35,929 nucleotides of DNA from Odoribacter sp. (GTDB lineage: Bacteria > Bacteroidota > Bacteroidia > Bacteroidales > Marinifilaceae), in contig JAHHTT010000021.1 in the NCBI GenBank assembly GCA_020024465.1, positions 1 to 35,929 on the forward strand, given 5' to 3'. The notes beneath the pieces are model-generated. The model was not told the DNA's origin, ran no database searches, and saw only the letters and a list, made by a program, of their open reading frames with translations. Of this stretch, positions 1-7,915 are shown piece after piece. Each line of letters starts with the position of its first letter. Positions within the stretch are counted from its first letter, which is position 1. The position numbers and the translations under genes are program-made.

Positions 1-23
1 GCATAAAATAGATTAATAGATAA

Positions 24-749
24 ATGAAAAAAGCATTATCTTATATATTATCAGTCTGTTTATTTGCATACCTAATAATTGTGCTTACCTTTGTAACTAT
101 TAAATTGAAGGAGGTAACATGTAAAGGAGTCCAAGTTGTAATTAACGATGCAAAAGAAAATGCGTTTGTTGAGGAAGAAGATGTACAGAAAGCAATAAAA
201 CATCATTATGGAGATCTTAGTAAGGTAGATATTGTTACAATAGACAAAGATAGTATGGAACGAATATTAGGAAAATATTCAGTTATAAAATCTGCACAAG
301 TTTACTATAGTTTAGATGGTTATTTTCATATAAGTATTACACAACGGACGCCAATATTGAGAATTATGTCGAGAGGAGGATATTACATAGATGAAGATGG
401 AAAATTTATGCCGTTATCTGAGAAATATACTTCTCGTGTAATGGTAGCCACTGGTAATATTTCTAAGAAGTTTGCATGTAGAGAATTATATCCTTTTGTG
501 ATGACTTTAAAAAATGATCGTTTTTGGGATGCTTTGATAGAACAGATAATTGTTACTGATAAAAATGAAGTAAGTCTGATACCCAAAGTCGGTAATTTTC
601 GTATAATTTTGGGGAAGTTAGAAAATGTGGATAAAAAGATGGATAATTTGCGATTATTTCTTCAAAAAGGTATAATTTTGAAAGGATGGAATTTTTACAA
701 AGAAATCAACTTGAAATTTGATAGTCAAATTGTTTGTGTTAAAAGATAA
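24..749 (+). CDS. ftsQ: Cell division protein FtsQ
   Basis: 241-residue bitopic inner-membrane protein. FtsQ links the cytoplasmic Z-ring to the periplasmic septal peptidoglycan machinery (FtsB/FtsL/FtsW/FtsI). Residues 1-6 are a short charged cytoplasmic stub and about 7-27 are one hydrophobic helix. The rest is periplasmic, with a POTRA-like segment (about 35-110, ending near ITQRTPILRI) followed by the FtsQ beta domain. Primary similarity is weak, as usual for the family; the assignment rests on topology, length and position directly before ftsA and ftsZ. The ATG at 24 has no SD. Bases 1-23 may include the end of an upstream gene (murC would be the usual neighbour) but too little is present to call it. 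The 26-base gap to ftsA suggests one operon. Confidence 0.88.
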   Translation: MKKALSYILSVCLFAYLIIVLTFVTIKLKEVTCKGVQVVINDAKENAFVEEEDVQKAIKHHYGDLSKVDIVTIDKDSMERILGKYSVIKSAQVYYSLDGYFHISITQRTPILRIMSRGGYYIDEDGKFMPLSEKYTSRVMVATGNISKKFACRELYPFVMTLKNDRFWDALIEQIIVTDKNEVSLIPKVGNFRIILGKLENVDKKMDNLRLFLQKGIILKGWNFYKEINLKFDSQIVCVKR

Positions 750-775
750 ATTTTTATCATAATAGTAGGCAGCTT

Positions 776-1939
776 ATGATTACTGCATCTTTAGATATGG
801 GATCTGAAAAAATGGTTATGGCACTGGCTTCGGTAGAAGGCAATGCATGCCGTTTGTTTGGGATAAAAACAATAGCATCTCAAGGAATAGAACGTGGAAT
901 AATAAATGATTTGAAAAAGGTTCGCGATTGTGTGCATATCTTTATGTCTGAATTGATAAAGGATCGTGAAGTGAATGTCCTGAATATTGTTTTACCACCA
1001 GAGTCATTAAGAATATTTGAGCATAAAGTAACTGTTCCGATTCAGAAGAAAAGTGTTAATGCAATGGATTTACTTTTAGCATCACAATATTGTCGCGAGG
1101 AGTTAAAGGAAGAGTGTGAAGAGTTGATAGATATGATTCCTGTTGCTTATTCGATTGATAGAGGTGAATTTGTGATTGATCCTATTGGGCGTGTTGGCAG
1201 ACATTTAGAGACTACGTTTCAGGTGTATCTTGCTCGGGGGGAGTATTTGGATGATATTTTTTCATTGTTTGATGGATATAATATAGGTGATATATATTTT
1301 TTCCCTACATCCAAAGCTTACATGGAAGCTTTGGATGTAGGGAATGCTAAAGATTTTGCATTGGTTGATTTAGGAGCTTCAGGTATTAATGTGGAGTTGT
1401 TTAGAGATGGTATGTTGGAGTATGAGACTCGACTTCCGTTGGGTATTCGTACAATAGACAAGGATATTATGTTAGCATTTGCCATAAATACTAGACAAGC
1501 AAGAAAATTAAAGCATGAATATGGACAAGCTTTACGCTCATTATGTAAATATAGAAAAATACAAATACCAGATACAAATTTAACAATTGAAAACAGAGAT
1601 CTTGCAACAGTAGTACAGTGCCGTGTTGAGGAATTATTGGAAGGCGTAGTATTTTTATTGCAAAAGTGGGGATTTGATAATTCTGATGATGAAATTTTAT
1701 TGACAGGAGGAGGAAGTCGTTTGCAGAATTTAGATTTATTGTTAAATCATTTTTCTGGGCATCCTGTGGATAAAGCTATTGCAAAAAGAATTCAGGTTTC
1801 AAAAGATGATATTCTGTCAACTCCGGAATATTTAGTTGCTTTAGGATTGTTATTTTGTAAGCATTCTATAGAGGAACATCCTAGAGATGGATTTTTAAAA
1901 AAAGCAAAAACTTTATTTACTAAAGTTTTTGGTGTCTAA
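776..1939 (+). CDS. ftsA: Cell division protein FtsA (divergent)
   Basis: 387-residue actin-fold protein that tethers FtsZ filaments to the inner membrane. Phosphate-1 motif is SLDMGSEK (residues 4-11) and the adenosine motif LLTGGGSRL lies near residue 315. The phosphate-2 motif reads VDLGASGIN (about 197-205), where most FtsA proteins have GGGTTD or, from memory in Bacteroidota, GAETTT. The C-terminus, residues about 373-387 (FLKKAKTLFTKVFGV), is an amphipathic helix typical of the membrane-targeting sequence. The protein is somewhat short for the phylum. ATG at 776, no SD. A perfect 19-bp inverted repeat sits inside the gene at 1301-1344. Identity is secure from fold motifs and from its place between ftsQ and ftsZ; whether it binds nucleotide normally is open. 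Confidence 0.9.
   Translation: MITASLDMGSEKMVMALASVEGNACRLFGIKTIASQGIERGIINDLKKVRDCVHIFMSELIKDREVNVLNIVLPPESLRIFEHKVTVPIQKKSVNAMDLLLASQYCREELKEECEELIDMIPVAYSIDRGEFVIDPIGRVGRHLETTFQVYLARGEYLDDIFSLFDGYNIGDIYFFPTSKAYMEALDVGNAKDFALVDLGASGINVELFRDGMLEYETRLPLGIRTIDKDIMLAFAINTRQARKLKHEYGQALRSLCKYRKIQIPDTNLTIENRDLATVVQCRVEELLEGVVFLLQKWGFDNSDDEILLTGGGSRLQNLDLLLNHFSGHPVDKAIAKRIQVSKDDILSTPEYLVALGLLFCKHSIEEHPRDGFLKKAKTLFTKVFGV
1301..1344 (+). repeat. Perfect 19-bp inverted repeat inside ftsA
   Basis: Left arm TTCCCTACATCCAAAGCTT (1301-1319), 6-base loop ACATGG (1320-1325), and an exactly complementary right arm 1326-1344. In RNA this is a very stable hairpin inside the ftsA message. The codons still read through as a normal FtsA segment (FPTSKAYMEALDVGN), so it is not an insertion that breaks the frame. 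The internal Met codon falls in the loop. Confidence 0.95.
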
Positions 1940-1985
1940 ATAAAATTTTTGCGTATAGAATGTTTAATATTTTGTTATCTTGAGT

Positions 1986-3287
1986 ATGATAGATATAGAT
2001 GATAATATGATTTCTTGGGACTTACCTAGCAGTTCTCAGGAAGAATCAATTATAAAGGTTATTGGTGTTGGTGGTGGTGGAAGTAATGCAGTGAATCATA
2101 TGTTCAATCAAGGAATACATGGAGTCGAATTTGTTGTTTGTAATACAGATATACAGGCTTTACGGCAAAGTAGAGTAAAAAATAGAGTACAACTTGGTAA
2201 AGAATTGACAGAGGGGCGTGGTGCTGGGTGTCAGCCTGAGCGTGGGCGTTTGTCTGCAATTGAAAATATGGACTTTATAAAGACTATATTACAACGCAAT
2301 ACTCGTATGGTGTTTATTACAGCAGGAATGGGTGGAGGAACTGGTACAGGGGCAGCTCCTGAAATTGCCAAGCAAGCTCGAGAATTAGGTATTTTGACTA
2401 TTGGTATTGTAACTGTTCCATTTAGTTTTGAGGGTAAACGTAAAATTGAACAGGCAATGGATGGTATTGATGAGTTGGAGCAATATGTTGATGCTTTGTT
2501 AATCATTGCAAATGAGCGTTTGCGTGAAATATATGGTGATTTAAAATTATCTGATGCTTTTGCAACGGCAGATAATGTATTAACTATTGCAGCAAAGAGT
2601 ATTGCAGAAATTATAACAGTAAAAGGTTATGTTAATGTAGATTTTGCAGATGTTGAAAGTGTTATGCGTGATAGCGGAGTTGCTTTAATGGGGGCTGCAG
2701 AAGCCGAAGGGGAGAATCGTGCAATGGAAGCCTTGAATAAAGCATTGATATCGCCTCTTTTAAATAGTAATGATATTCGAGGGGCATCTAATATATTATT
2801 GAATATGCTTTATGGAGATAAGGAGGTGACAATGGATGAAATTACTCTTATTACAGATACATTGCAAGAAAAAGTAGGGCGAAGTGTTAATGTAATTTGG
2901 GGTTCTGGAAAAGATAATGTCTTAGGAGATAAATTGAGAGTGGCTATCATTGCTACAGGTTTTAACCAGACCAGTTCTAAGAATGTTGTCATTAATGATA
3001 AGCTGGATGATGTTGAGAAAATAACTATCTCATCTCATAAACCATACTTTCCAGTGGAACAGATTCCAGAAGATTTGGAAATGCAAACAATGAACTCTAC
3101 TAAAATGGAGGAGGAAGCTCGTAGAAAACGTGCTCGTCAGGAAGAAGATCGTCGTCGTAGGCAGAAACGAGAAATAGAACGTCGTACAAATAGTTTTGAA
3201 AAAAGCAAAAGAGGCTTGAATGAATCTCCTGATACAGATAATTGGTTACAGCGTAAACTTGGGACTCTATTTAGCGATGAAGAGTAA
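1986..3287 (+). CDS. ftsZ: Cell division GTPase FtsZ, copy 1
   Basis: 433-residue tubulin-like GTPase that forms the cytoplasmic Z-ring. Visible motifs: GVGGGGSNAV (T1), NTD (T3), GGGTGTG signature at 116-122 (T4), and NVDFADV at 217-223 (T7 synergy loop with catalytic Asp). The usual Arg after FEG (R142 in E. coli) is Lys here (FEGKRK, K153). A long, strongly basic linker rich in Arg (about 365-410) ends in the tail DNWLQRKLGTLFSDEE, a possible partner-binding peptide. The frame is open to a TTG at 1980, but ATG 1986 is the more natural start; neither has an SD. Followed 35 bases later by a second ftsZ. An in-frame ATG at 2832 has an SD-like sequence before it. Confidence 0.93.
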   Translation: MIDIDDNMISWDLPSSSQEESIIKVIGVGGGGSNAVNHMFNQGIHGVEFVVCNTDIQALRQSRVKNRVQLGKELTEGRGAGCQPERGRLSAIENMDFIKTILQRNTRMVFITAGMGGGTGTGAAPEIAKQARELGILTIGIVTVPFSFEGKRKIEQAMDGIDELEQYVDALLIIANERLREIYGDLKLSDAFATADNVLTIAAKSIAEIITVKGYVNVDFADVESVMRDSGVALMGAAEAEGENRAMEALNKALISPLLNSNDIRGASNILLNMLYGDKEVTMDEITLITDTLQEKVGRSVNVIWGSGKDNVLGDKLRVAIIATGFNQTSSKNVVINDKLDDVEKITISSHKPYFPVEQIPEDLEMQTMNSTKMEEEARRKRARQEEDRRRRQKREIERRTNSFEKSKRGLNESPDTDNWLQRKLGTLFSDEE

Positions 3288-3322
3288 CCCAATAAAAAGT
3301 AAACAAATAAATCAAGATAGTC

Positions 3323-4447
3323 ATGAGTGACGGATTTATAAATTTTAATCTGAATGAAAAAACTCCAACTATAATAAAAGTGATAGGTGTTGGAGGTGGA
3401 GGTGGTAATGCCGTAGAATATATGTATGATAAAGGTATTTGTGACGTAGATTTTGTTATTTGTAACACAGATTATCAGGCATTACATAGTAGTCCAATAC
3501 CCAATAAAATACAATTAGGTAAAGAACTGACAGGAGGGCATGGAGCTGGTAATAATTCAGAAAAAGGAGAAAAATCTGCACAGGAAAGCCTTGCAGATAT
3601 AGAAACAGTGTTGCGTAAAGATACTAAAATGGCATTTATAACAGCAGCCCTGGGAGGAGGAACAGGAACAGGAGCTGCACCGGTTATAGCTAAATTATCA
3701 AAAAATTTAGGAATTCTGACGGTCGGAATTGTTTCTGTACCTGCTCGTTTTGAAGGTCCTAAACGCTTAGAGCAAGCACGCGAAGGATTAAAAAAAATGA
3801 AAGAGCATGTGGATTGTTTAATCGTTATTGATAATGAAAAAATTAAATCCATATATGGTTCACACACAATTACAGAGGCTTTTGCAAAGGCGAATGACAT
3901 ATTAAATATAGCGGCTAAAGGTATTGCAGAGATTATAACTTTGCCTGGGTATATAAATGTAGATTTTGCTGATGTAAAAACAGTAATGACCGATAGTGGA
4001 GTTGCTATTATGGGTGCAGCAAAGGCTTCTGGTGAAGATCGTGCGATTCGAGCTATATCTGAGGCCTTGGAAAGCCCGTTGTTAAATAATAATGATATTC
4101 TTGGAGCAAAAGACATATTATTGAATATAACTTCAGGTACAGATGAGATTACGATGGATGAAATGTCTCAGATTACGTCTCATATTATTCGTAAAGTAGG
4201 TAATAATGCTGCGGTTATTTGGGGCGTTGGCACAGATATAAATTTGGGTGATGCAATTTCAGTAACTATTATAGCTACAGGTTTTCCTGTTGCAGAATTG
4301 GAAAATGAAACAAAGGCGCATATAGTTACAGAATCAGGTGTAAAATTGACAGAAAATGAGATCGTTTTGAAGCCGGGAATATCTGCCGCCCGTATTAAGG
4401 AATTGGAAGATACTGCGGCTTTTGAACGTAGAGATTTGCGATTTTAA
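3323..4447 (+). CDS. ftsZ2: Cell division GTPase FtsZ, copy 2 (paralogue)
   Basis: 374-residue second FtsZ, about 60% identical by eye to copy 1 over the first 120 aligned residues, so an old duplication rather than a recent one. All catalytic elements are kept: GVGGGGGNAV, NTD, GGGTGTG, FEGPKR with the conserved Arg, and NVDFADV at 212-218. It differs in its C-terminus: there is no long basic linker, and it stops at a motif (KELEDTAAFERR) that resembles the internal PAYxRR-like motif of Bacteroidota FtsZ linkers, lacking the usual terminal peptide. It should hydrolyse GTP and polymerise; a role co-assembling with or modulating copy 1 is inference. ATG at 3323, no SD; probably co-transcribed with ftsQ-ftsA-ftsZ. 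Confidence 0.93.
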   Translation: MSDGFINFNLNEKTPTIIKVIGVGGGGGNAVEYMYDKGICDVDFVICNTDYQALHSSPIPNKIQLGKELTGGHGAGNNSEKGEKSAQESLADIETVLRKDTKMAFITAALGGGTGTGAAPVIAKLSKNLGILTVGIVSVPARFEGPKRLEQAREGLKKMKEHVDCLIVIDNEKIKSIYGSHTITEAFAKANDILNIAAKGIAEIITLPGYINVDFADVKTVMTDSGVAIMGAAKASGEDRAIRAISEALESPLLNNNDILGAKDILLNITSGTDEITMDEMSQITSHIIRKVGNNAAVIWGVGTDINLGDAISVTIIATGFPVAELENETKAHIVTESGVKLTENEIVLKPGISAARIKELEDTAAFERRDLRF

Positions 4448-4516
4448 CTAAAATCAAGAAGAAGTAATTAAAGTTACTATAATATGTAAAGCGGTGTTGA
4501 CCGCGTGATTAAATGA

Positions 4517-6316
4517 ATGGAAAAATTTAAAGAATTAGGTTTAGAAGGAGAGATCCTAAAAGGTATTGAAGATTTAGGTTTTCAAGTGCCAAGTGCAATA
4601 CAAGGGAAAGTAATTCCTATAATTTTGCGTGGAGAAAATGATTTGGTTGCTTTAGCACAGACAGGAACAGGGAAAACTGCCGCATTTGGTTTGCCGTTGT
4701 TACAAAAATTGGATGTTTCTTTATTGAAGATACAAGTTTTAATTTTAAGTCCAACAAGAGAATTGTGTGTACAAATAGGCAAAGATTTACGGAATTATTC
4801 TAAATACCGTACAGATATAAAAATATTGTGTGTTTATGGAGGAACGGATATTCGACGGCAAATGAAGGATCTAGAACGTGGTGTACAAGTATTGGTGGCT
4901 ACACCAGGACGATTATGTGATTTACTGAAGCGTAATGCTGTGAATATTGAACATGTGCATTCTGTTGTATTAGATGAAGCGGATGAAATGCTAAACATGG
5001 GTTTTAAAGAAGATCTTAATTTTATTTTAGATGAAACTTCTGAAACTCGTAATACCTATTTATTCTCAGCAACAATGCCCAAAGAGGTGGAGCGTATTGC
5101 TAAAAATTATTTACACCATCCTCAAGAAATATCTATAGGTAAAAAGAATCAAGGAGCGGATACGGTTTCACATGAATATTATTTAGTAAGAGCTAAAGAC
5201 TGTTATGAAACATTGCACCGTGTGATAGATTGTGATCCTGATATGTATGCAATTATTTTTACGCGTACAAAAATAGATGCTCGTGATATTGCTCGTAAAT
5301 TGCAGAAGGGTGGAATTGATTGTGATGCATTACATGGAGATTTGAGTCAGGCTCAACGTGATGATGTGATGGAGCGTTTTAGGGCTAAGCGTTTAAAGGT
5401 CTTGGTAGCAACAGATGTTGCAGCACGAGGATTAGATGTTGATAATTTGACACACGTAATTAACTATAATCTTCCGGAGGACGTAGAGAGTTATACGCAT
5501 CGTAGTGGGCGTACTGGACGTGCTGGACGTGCTGGTATTTCTGTTGCTATTATCAATTCTAAAGAAAAAGGCAAATTACGGAAGATAGAAAATATTATTA
5601 AGAAAAAATTTCAATATCGAGAAGTTCCTGGAGGAGAACAGATTTGTCGTGCTCAATTACTCTATTATGCTGATAAAATAATAGTGGCAGAGCCAAAGGA
5701 GACTTTGGATAAATATCAGCATGATTTATTTAAAAAATTCGAGGTGCTGACTAAAGAAGAATTAATTCAAAAAATGGTATCTTACGAATTTAGTAAATTG
5801 CTGAAGAAATATGCAATGGTGGAAGATTTAAACTTATCCGAGTCTGAGCGTAATGAAAGAGGTGATGATAAAAAGAGGAGAGGTAGATGTAGTGATGGAC
5901 AGCGAGAATTTACAACTTTTAGTGTTAATATTGGGCGTAATGATGATTTTACTTCTCATGATTTAGTGGCAATTATTAATGAAAATGCTCCACGTAAAGG
6001 TTTGGAAATAGGGAATATACGGATTTTTGATACTAATACTAAATTTGAAGTAAATATTCAAGGATTGAATGAATTTATGTCCTGTTTTCGTAATGTGAGT
6101 TTTAATGGATTACCATTTACTTTAACAGCGATTAAAGATCGCTATAATCGAGATAAAAGGTATGGGCGAGATAGAGCCTTACAACGTAAAGAACGTCGTA
6201 ATTCAACAGCGATTAATAAATGGCAGGTGGAAAAAAAACGTAGTAACAATAGTAAACACGGGCGTTTTGCAGGAAAGAAAGAAGGTTTAGGAATAGTTAA
6301 GTTTCCCCAAAAATGA
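4517..6316 (+). CDS. deaD: DEAD-box ATP-dependent RNA helicase (DeaD/DbpA-like)
   Basis: 599-residue cytoplasmic RNA helicase, expected to remodel rRNA or mRNA structure. Motifs in order: Q motif GFQVPSAIQ, I AQTGTGKT, Ia PTRELC, Ib TPGR, II DEAD, III SAT, IV IIFTRT, V ATDVAARGLD, VI HRSGRTGRAGR. After the two RecA domains (to about residue 360) comes a connector, then a DbpA-type RNA-binding domain (about 470-545: FSVNIGRNDDF ... GNIRIFDTNTKFEVN) and a Lys/Arg-rich tail. Length fits the DeaD/CsdA class. The ATG at 4517 is preferred over an out-of-frame ATG four bases upstream. It starts 69 bases after the second ftsZ and ends just before a rho-independent terminator (6371-6418). Confidence 0.92.
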   Translation: MEKFKELGLEGEILKGIEDLGFQVPSAIQGKVIPIILRGENDLVALAQTGTGKTAAFGLPLLQKLDVSLLKIQVLILSPTRELCVQIGKDLRNYSKYRTDIKILCVYGGTDIRRQMKDLERGVQVLVATPGRLCDLLKRNAVNIEHVHSVVLDEADEMLNMGFKEDLNFILDETSETRNTYLFSATMPKEVERIAKNYLHHPQEISIGKKNQGADTVSHEYYLVRAKDCYETLHRVIDCDPDMYAIIFTRTKIDARDIARKLQKGGIDCDALHGDLSQAQRDDVMERFRAKRLKVLVATDVAARGLDVDNLTHVINYNLPEDVESYTHRSGRTGRAGRAGISVAIINSKEKGKLRKIENIIKKKFQYREVPGGEQICRAQLLYYADKIIVAEPKETLDKYQHDLFKKFEVLTKEELIQKMVSYEFSKLLKKYAMVEDLNLSESERNERGDDKKRRGRCSDGQREFTTFSVNIGRNDDFTSHDLVAIINENAPRKGLEIGNIRIFDTNTKFEVNIQGLNEFMSCFRNVSFNGLPFTLTAIKDRYNRDKRYGRDRALQRKERRNSTAINKWQVEKKRSNNSKHGRFAGKKEGLGIVKFPQK

Positions 6317-6370
6317 AGAAGGATATTGTTATAGTGTAAAATAAGTACATAGCGGAAAAGTAAATTTGAG

Positions 6371-6418
6371 CAAAGCGTAGCGAATTGGCTGATTTAGCGT
6401 TCGTCACGCTTTGTTTTT
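6371..6418 (+). terminator. Rho-independent terminator after the helicase gene
   Basis: Arms CAAAGCGTAGCGAA (6371-6384) and TTCGTCACGCTTTG (6400-6413) pair except for a 2x2 mismatch, with a 15-base loop, followed by TTTTT. It would end the division/helicase transcription unit. Confidence 0.7.
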
Positions 6419-6439
6419 CTATGGAGCAGAGCCAATAAA

Positions 6440-6910
6440 ATAACATGAGGCAAAGCGTAAGAGTTCAGTTAGAAAATATAAAAGTTGATTGTCCTACCTT
6501 TATAAAGGTAAAATGCCCAAACTCTAGGCAAAAATTCTGTGAGATTCTTTTCGTTGTGCTGATAGAACGAAAGTTTCTGAAGAACGTCTTCCAGACATTC
6601 CCTCGTATTGACTCCTGCAGTTTCACAGGTTCCAATGAGTGTGTACATGATAGCGGCACGATAAGCTGATGCATCATTACTGCAGAACCGCTAGTACTTG
6701 AGTCCAAAGCCTGTGGTTTTATTGCATTTTCAATGAGATTGTTATCAATGTTTATCTTTCGACAGCCTAGGGAGAAGACGGTATGTGTATGCAATGGCTT
6801 CTCCAAGTTTGCTTTTGGGCAATACTTTTAGATATGATTCCTGAAGCCTTTTTTTTCGAATAACTGGATTGTAGGATAGGATATTTTTAAGAGTTGCTCT
6901 TTGTGTTCGT
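6440..6910 (-). pseudogene. IS66-family transposase remnant (C-terminal part)
   Basis: Reading leftward, conserved IS66 transposase (TnpC) C-terminal pieces appear in different frames: LPKSKLGEAIAYTYRLLPRL (about 6830-6775), then INIDNNLIENAIKPQAL (about 6760-6705), then AYRAAIMYTLIGTCETAGVN and LEDVLQKLSFYQ (about 6665-6560). Frame changes and loss of the GRKNYLF-type segment after QAL show that the gene is dead. The N-terminal three quarters, tnpA/tnpB and the ends are not visible. Short open frames on both strands here are by-products of this decay. Confidence 0.75.
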
Positions 6911-7021
6911 CATGTGTCAGCCTTTATTCGTCTGTAGATACTCACTAAAAATCCCTCATATAGTCATAAAAAAGGGACACTTAAAGTAGCAATCAAATAT
7001 AAACGAGTTATTTTTCATCGA

Positions 7022-7330
7022 CTATTTTTCACATGATTTTTTAGTTTCCCTGGTCCTAAAAGACTGCCCGGTCATATTAATTAAAAATGCTTTGTGACAG
7101 AGTCTGTCTACAAGAGCAGAACAAAGGATTTTGTCTTTAATAGTCTCTTCCCATCTTGTAAAAGGCAGATTTGTAATGATAATCGTAGCACGTATTCTAG
7201 TTCTCAGTGACAAGTGGTTAAACCATAGTTTCACTTCCTCTTTATGAAAACTGACAACCCCATTTCGTTACAAATCCCATTGATGCTGTACGGCATCCAA
7301 TATCGTATCATTCAGAACATCCTTTTCCTT
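7022..7330 (-). pseudogene. IS21-family IstB helper ATPase remnant
   Basis: Leftward frame 7022-7234 encodes 70 residues including RATIIITNLPFTRWEETI, LCSALVDRLCHKAFLINMTG and SFRTRETKK, the C-terminal part of an IstB-like AAA+ protein of IS21 elements. Upstream, FHKEEVKLWFNHLSLR continues the match, but a stop codon interrupts near 7270 and the Walker A region is absent. No istA transposase is present. It lies next to the IS66 remnant and the tRNA-Asp gene. Confidence 0.7.
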
Positions 7331-7433
7331 ATAATGGCAAGTCTTAATTTTTTTTGCATAATGTACAATTAATTCATTATCATTTGTTTTCATATTGTCA
7401 AAAGTGGATTTATGCCATTAGGTAATAGGGCTA

Positions 7434-7472
7434 TATAAAAAATAGTTGTAAAATCTTGATTTTACAACTATT
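7434..7472 (-). terminator. Rho-independent terminator for tRNA-Asp
   Basis: A perfect 15-bp stem: AATAGTTGTAAAATC (7441-7455), TT loop, and complementary arm 7458-7472. Read leftward it is followed by a T-rich run (complement of 7434-7442). It lies about 60 bases past the tRNA 3' end. Confidence 0.75.
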
Positions 7473-7530
7473 ATCTGCTTTTTGAAGGCTAAAATGAAGA
7501 CTCTTGTGAAGAACTTCTGAAACCTTCTTG

Positions 7531-7604
7531 CGGTACGGACGGGACTCGAACCCGCGACCCCAGGCGTGACAGGCCTGTATTCTAACCAACTGAACTACCG
7601 CACC
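7531..7604 (-). tRNA. tRNA-Asp (anticodon GTC)
   Basis: A 74-base cloverleaf on the minus strand. Acceptor arms GGTGCGG/CCGTACC (one G-U pair) with discriminator G at 7531; anticodon stem CAGGC/GCCTG with 7-base loop CTGTCAC giving anticodon GTC; T-arm GCGGG-TTCGAGT-CCCGT. CCA is not encoded. It has an upstream promoter at 7658-7687 and a downstream terminator at 7434-7472, so it appears to be a single-gene transcript. Confidence 0.97.
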
Positions 7605-7657
7605 AATTATTTCTTCTTATTATATGAAACAACCTCCGTTGTTCCTAATTGCGATTG

Positions 7658-7687
7658 CAAATGTAGAGGCTTTTTTTGAAATAACAA
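7658..7687 (-). promoter_or_regulatory. Promoter of tRNA-Asp (Bacteroidota type)
   Basis: On the minus strand, TTG (7687-7685), exactly 19 bases, then TACATTTG (7665-7658). This matches the TTG-N19-TAnnTTTG consensus of the Bacteroidota primary sigma factor. Transcription should begin near 7650, some 45 bases before the tRNA. Confidence 0.75.
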
Positions 7688-7915
7688 TAGATTTCGAGGA
7701 AAAAAAATAAAATATTTTTTAATACATTAATAATGAGTATGTTGACTTGTTTCTTGTGAAAAGAAGAAATTAATTTATAGAAAGATTAGCTTATTTGACT
7801 TTTTAGATTAACTTTGACCTCAAATTACAATTCAATCGTTTGTGTTGTAATCTCTGGAAGGAAGTATAAAAAATTCCGGTAGTAATTAAAAAATATTTAA
7901 TCTAAATCATTAATA
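7688..7915. other. Intergenic region upstream of gcvH
   Basis: AT-rich leader region with no open frame that resembles a gene. The only element I can support is a -7-like box TAACTTTG (7809-7816) facing gcvH, about 100 bases before its start; the matching -33 position reads TAG rather than TTG, so the promoter is tentative. No riboswitch (for example a glycine aptamer) was recognised by eye. Confidence 0.45.

Noticed and set aside
106..123. AAGGAGGT followed by ATG TAA inside ftsQ
   Set aside because: A start codon followed at once by a stop has no product, and the motif is explained by Lys-Glu-Val codons.
3475..4116. Long open frame (213 codons) on the minus strand opposite ftsZ copy 2
   Set aside because: It lies fully inside a well-supported gene, has no family resemblance and arises from codon bias of the sense strand; a similar shorter one exists opposite ftsZ copy 1 (2231-2506).
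4491..4504. Short hairpin GCGGT-GTTG-ACCGC before the helicase gene
   Set aside because: Only 5 bp and no T-tract; too weak to call a terminator or regulator.
6445..6669. 74-codon plus-strand frame after the helicase terminator
   Set aside because: It is the complement of the IS66 transposase remnant, which matches the family on the minus strand.
7267..7392. Small minus-strand frame beside the IS21 remnant (MKTNDNELIV...)
   Set aside because: Likely part of the decayed element; about 41 codons, no SD, promoter or family match.
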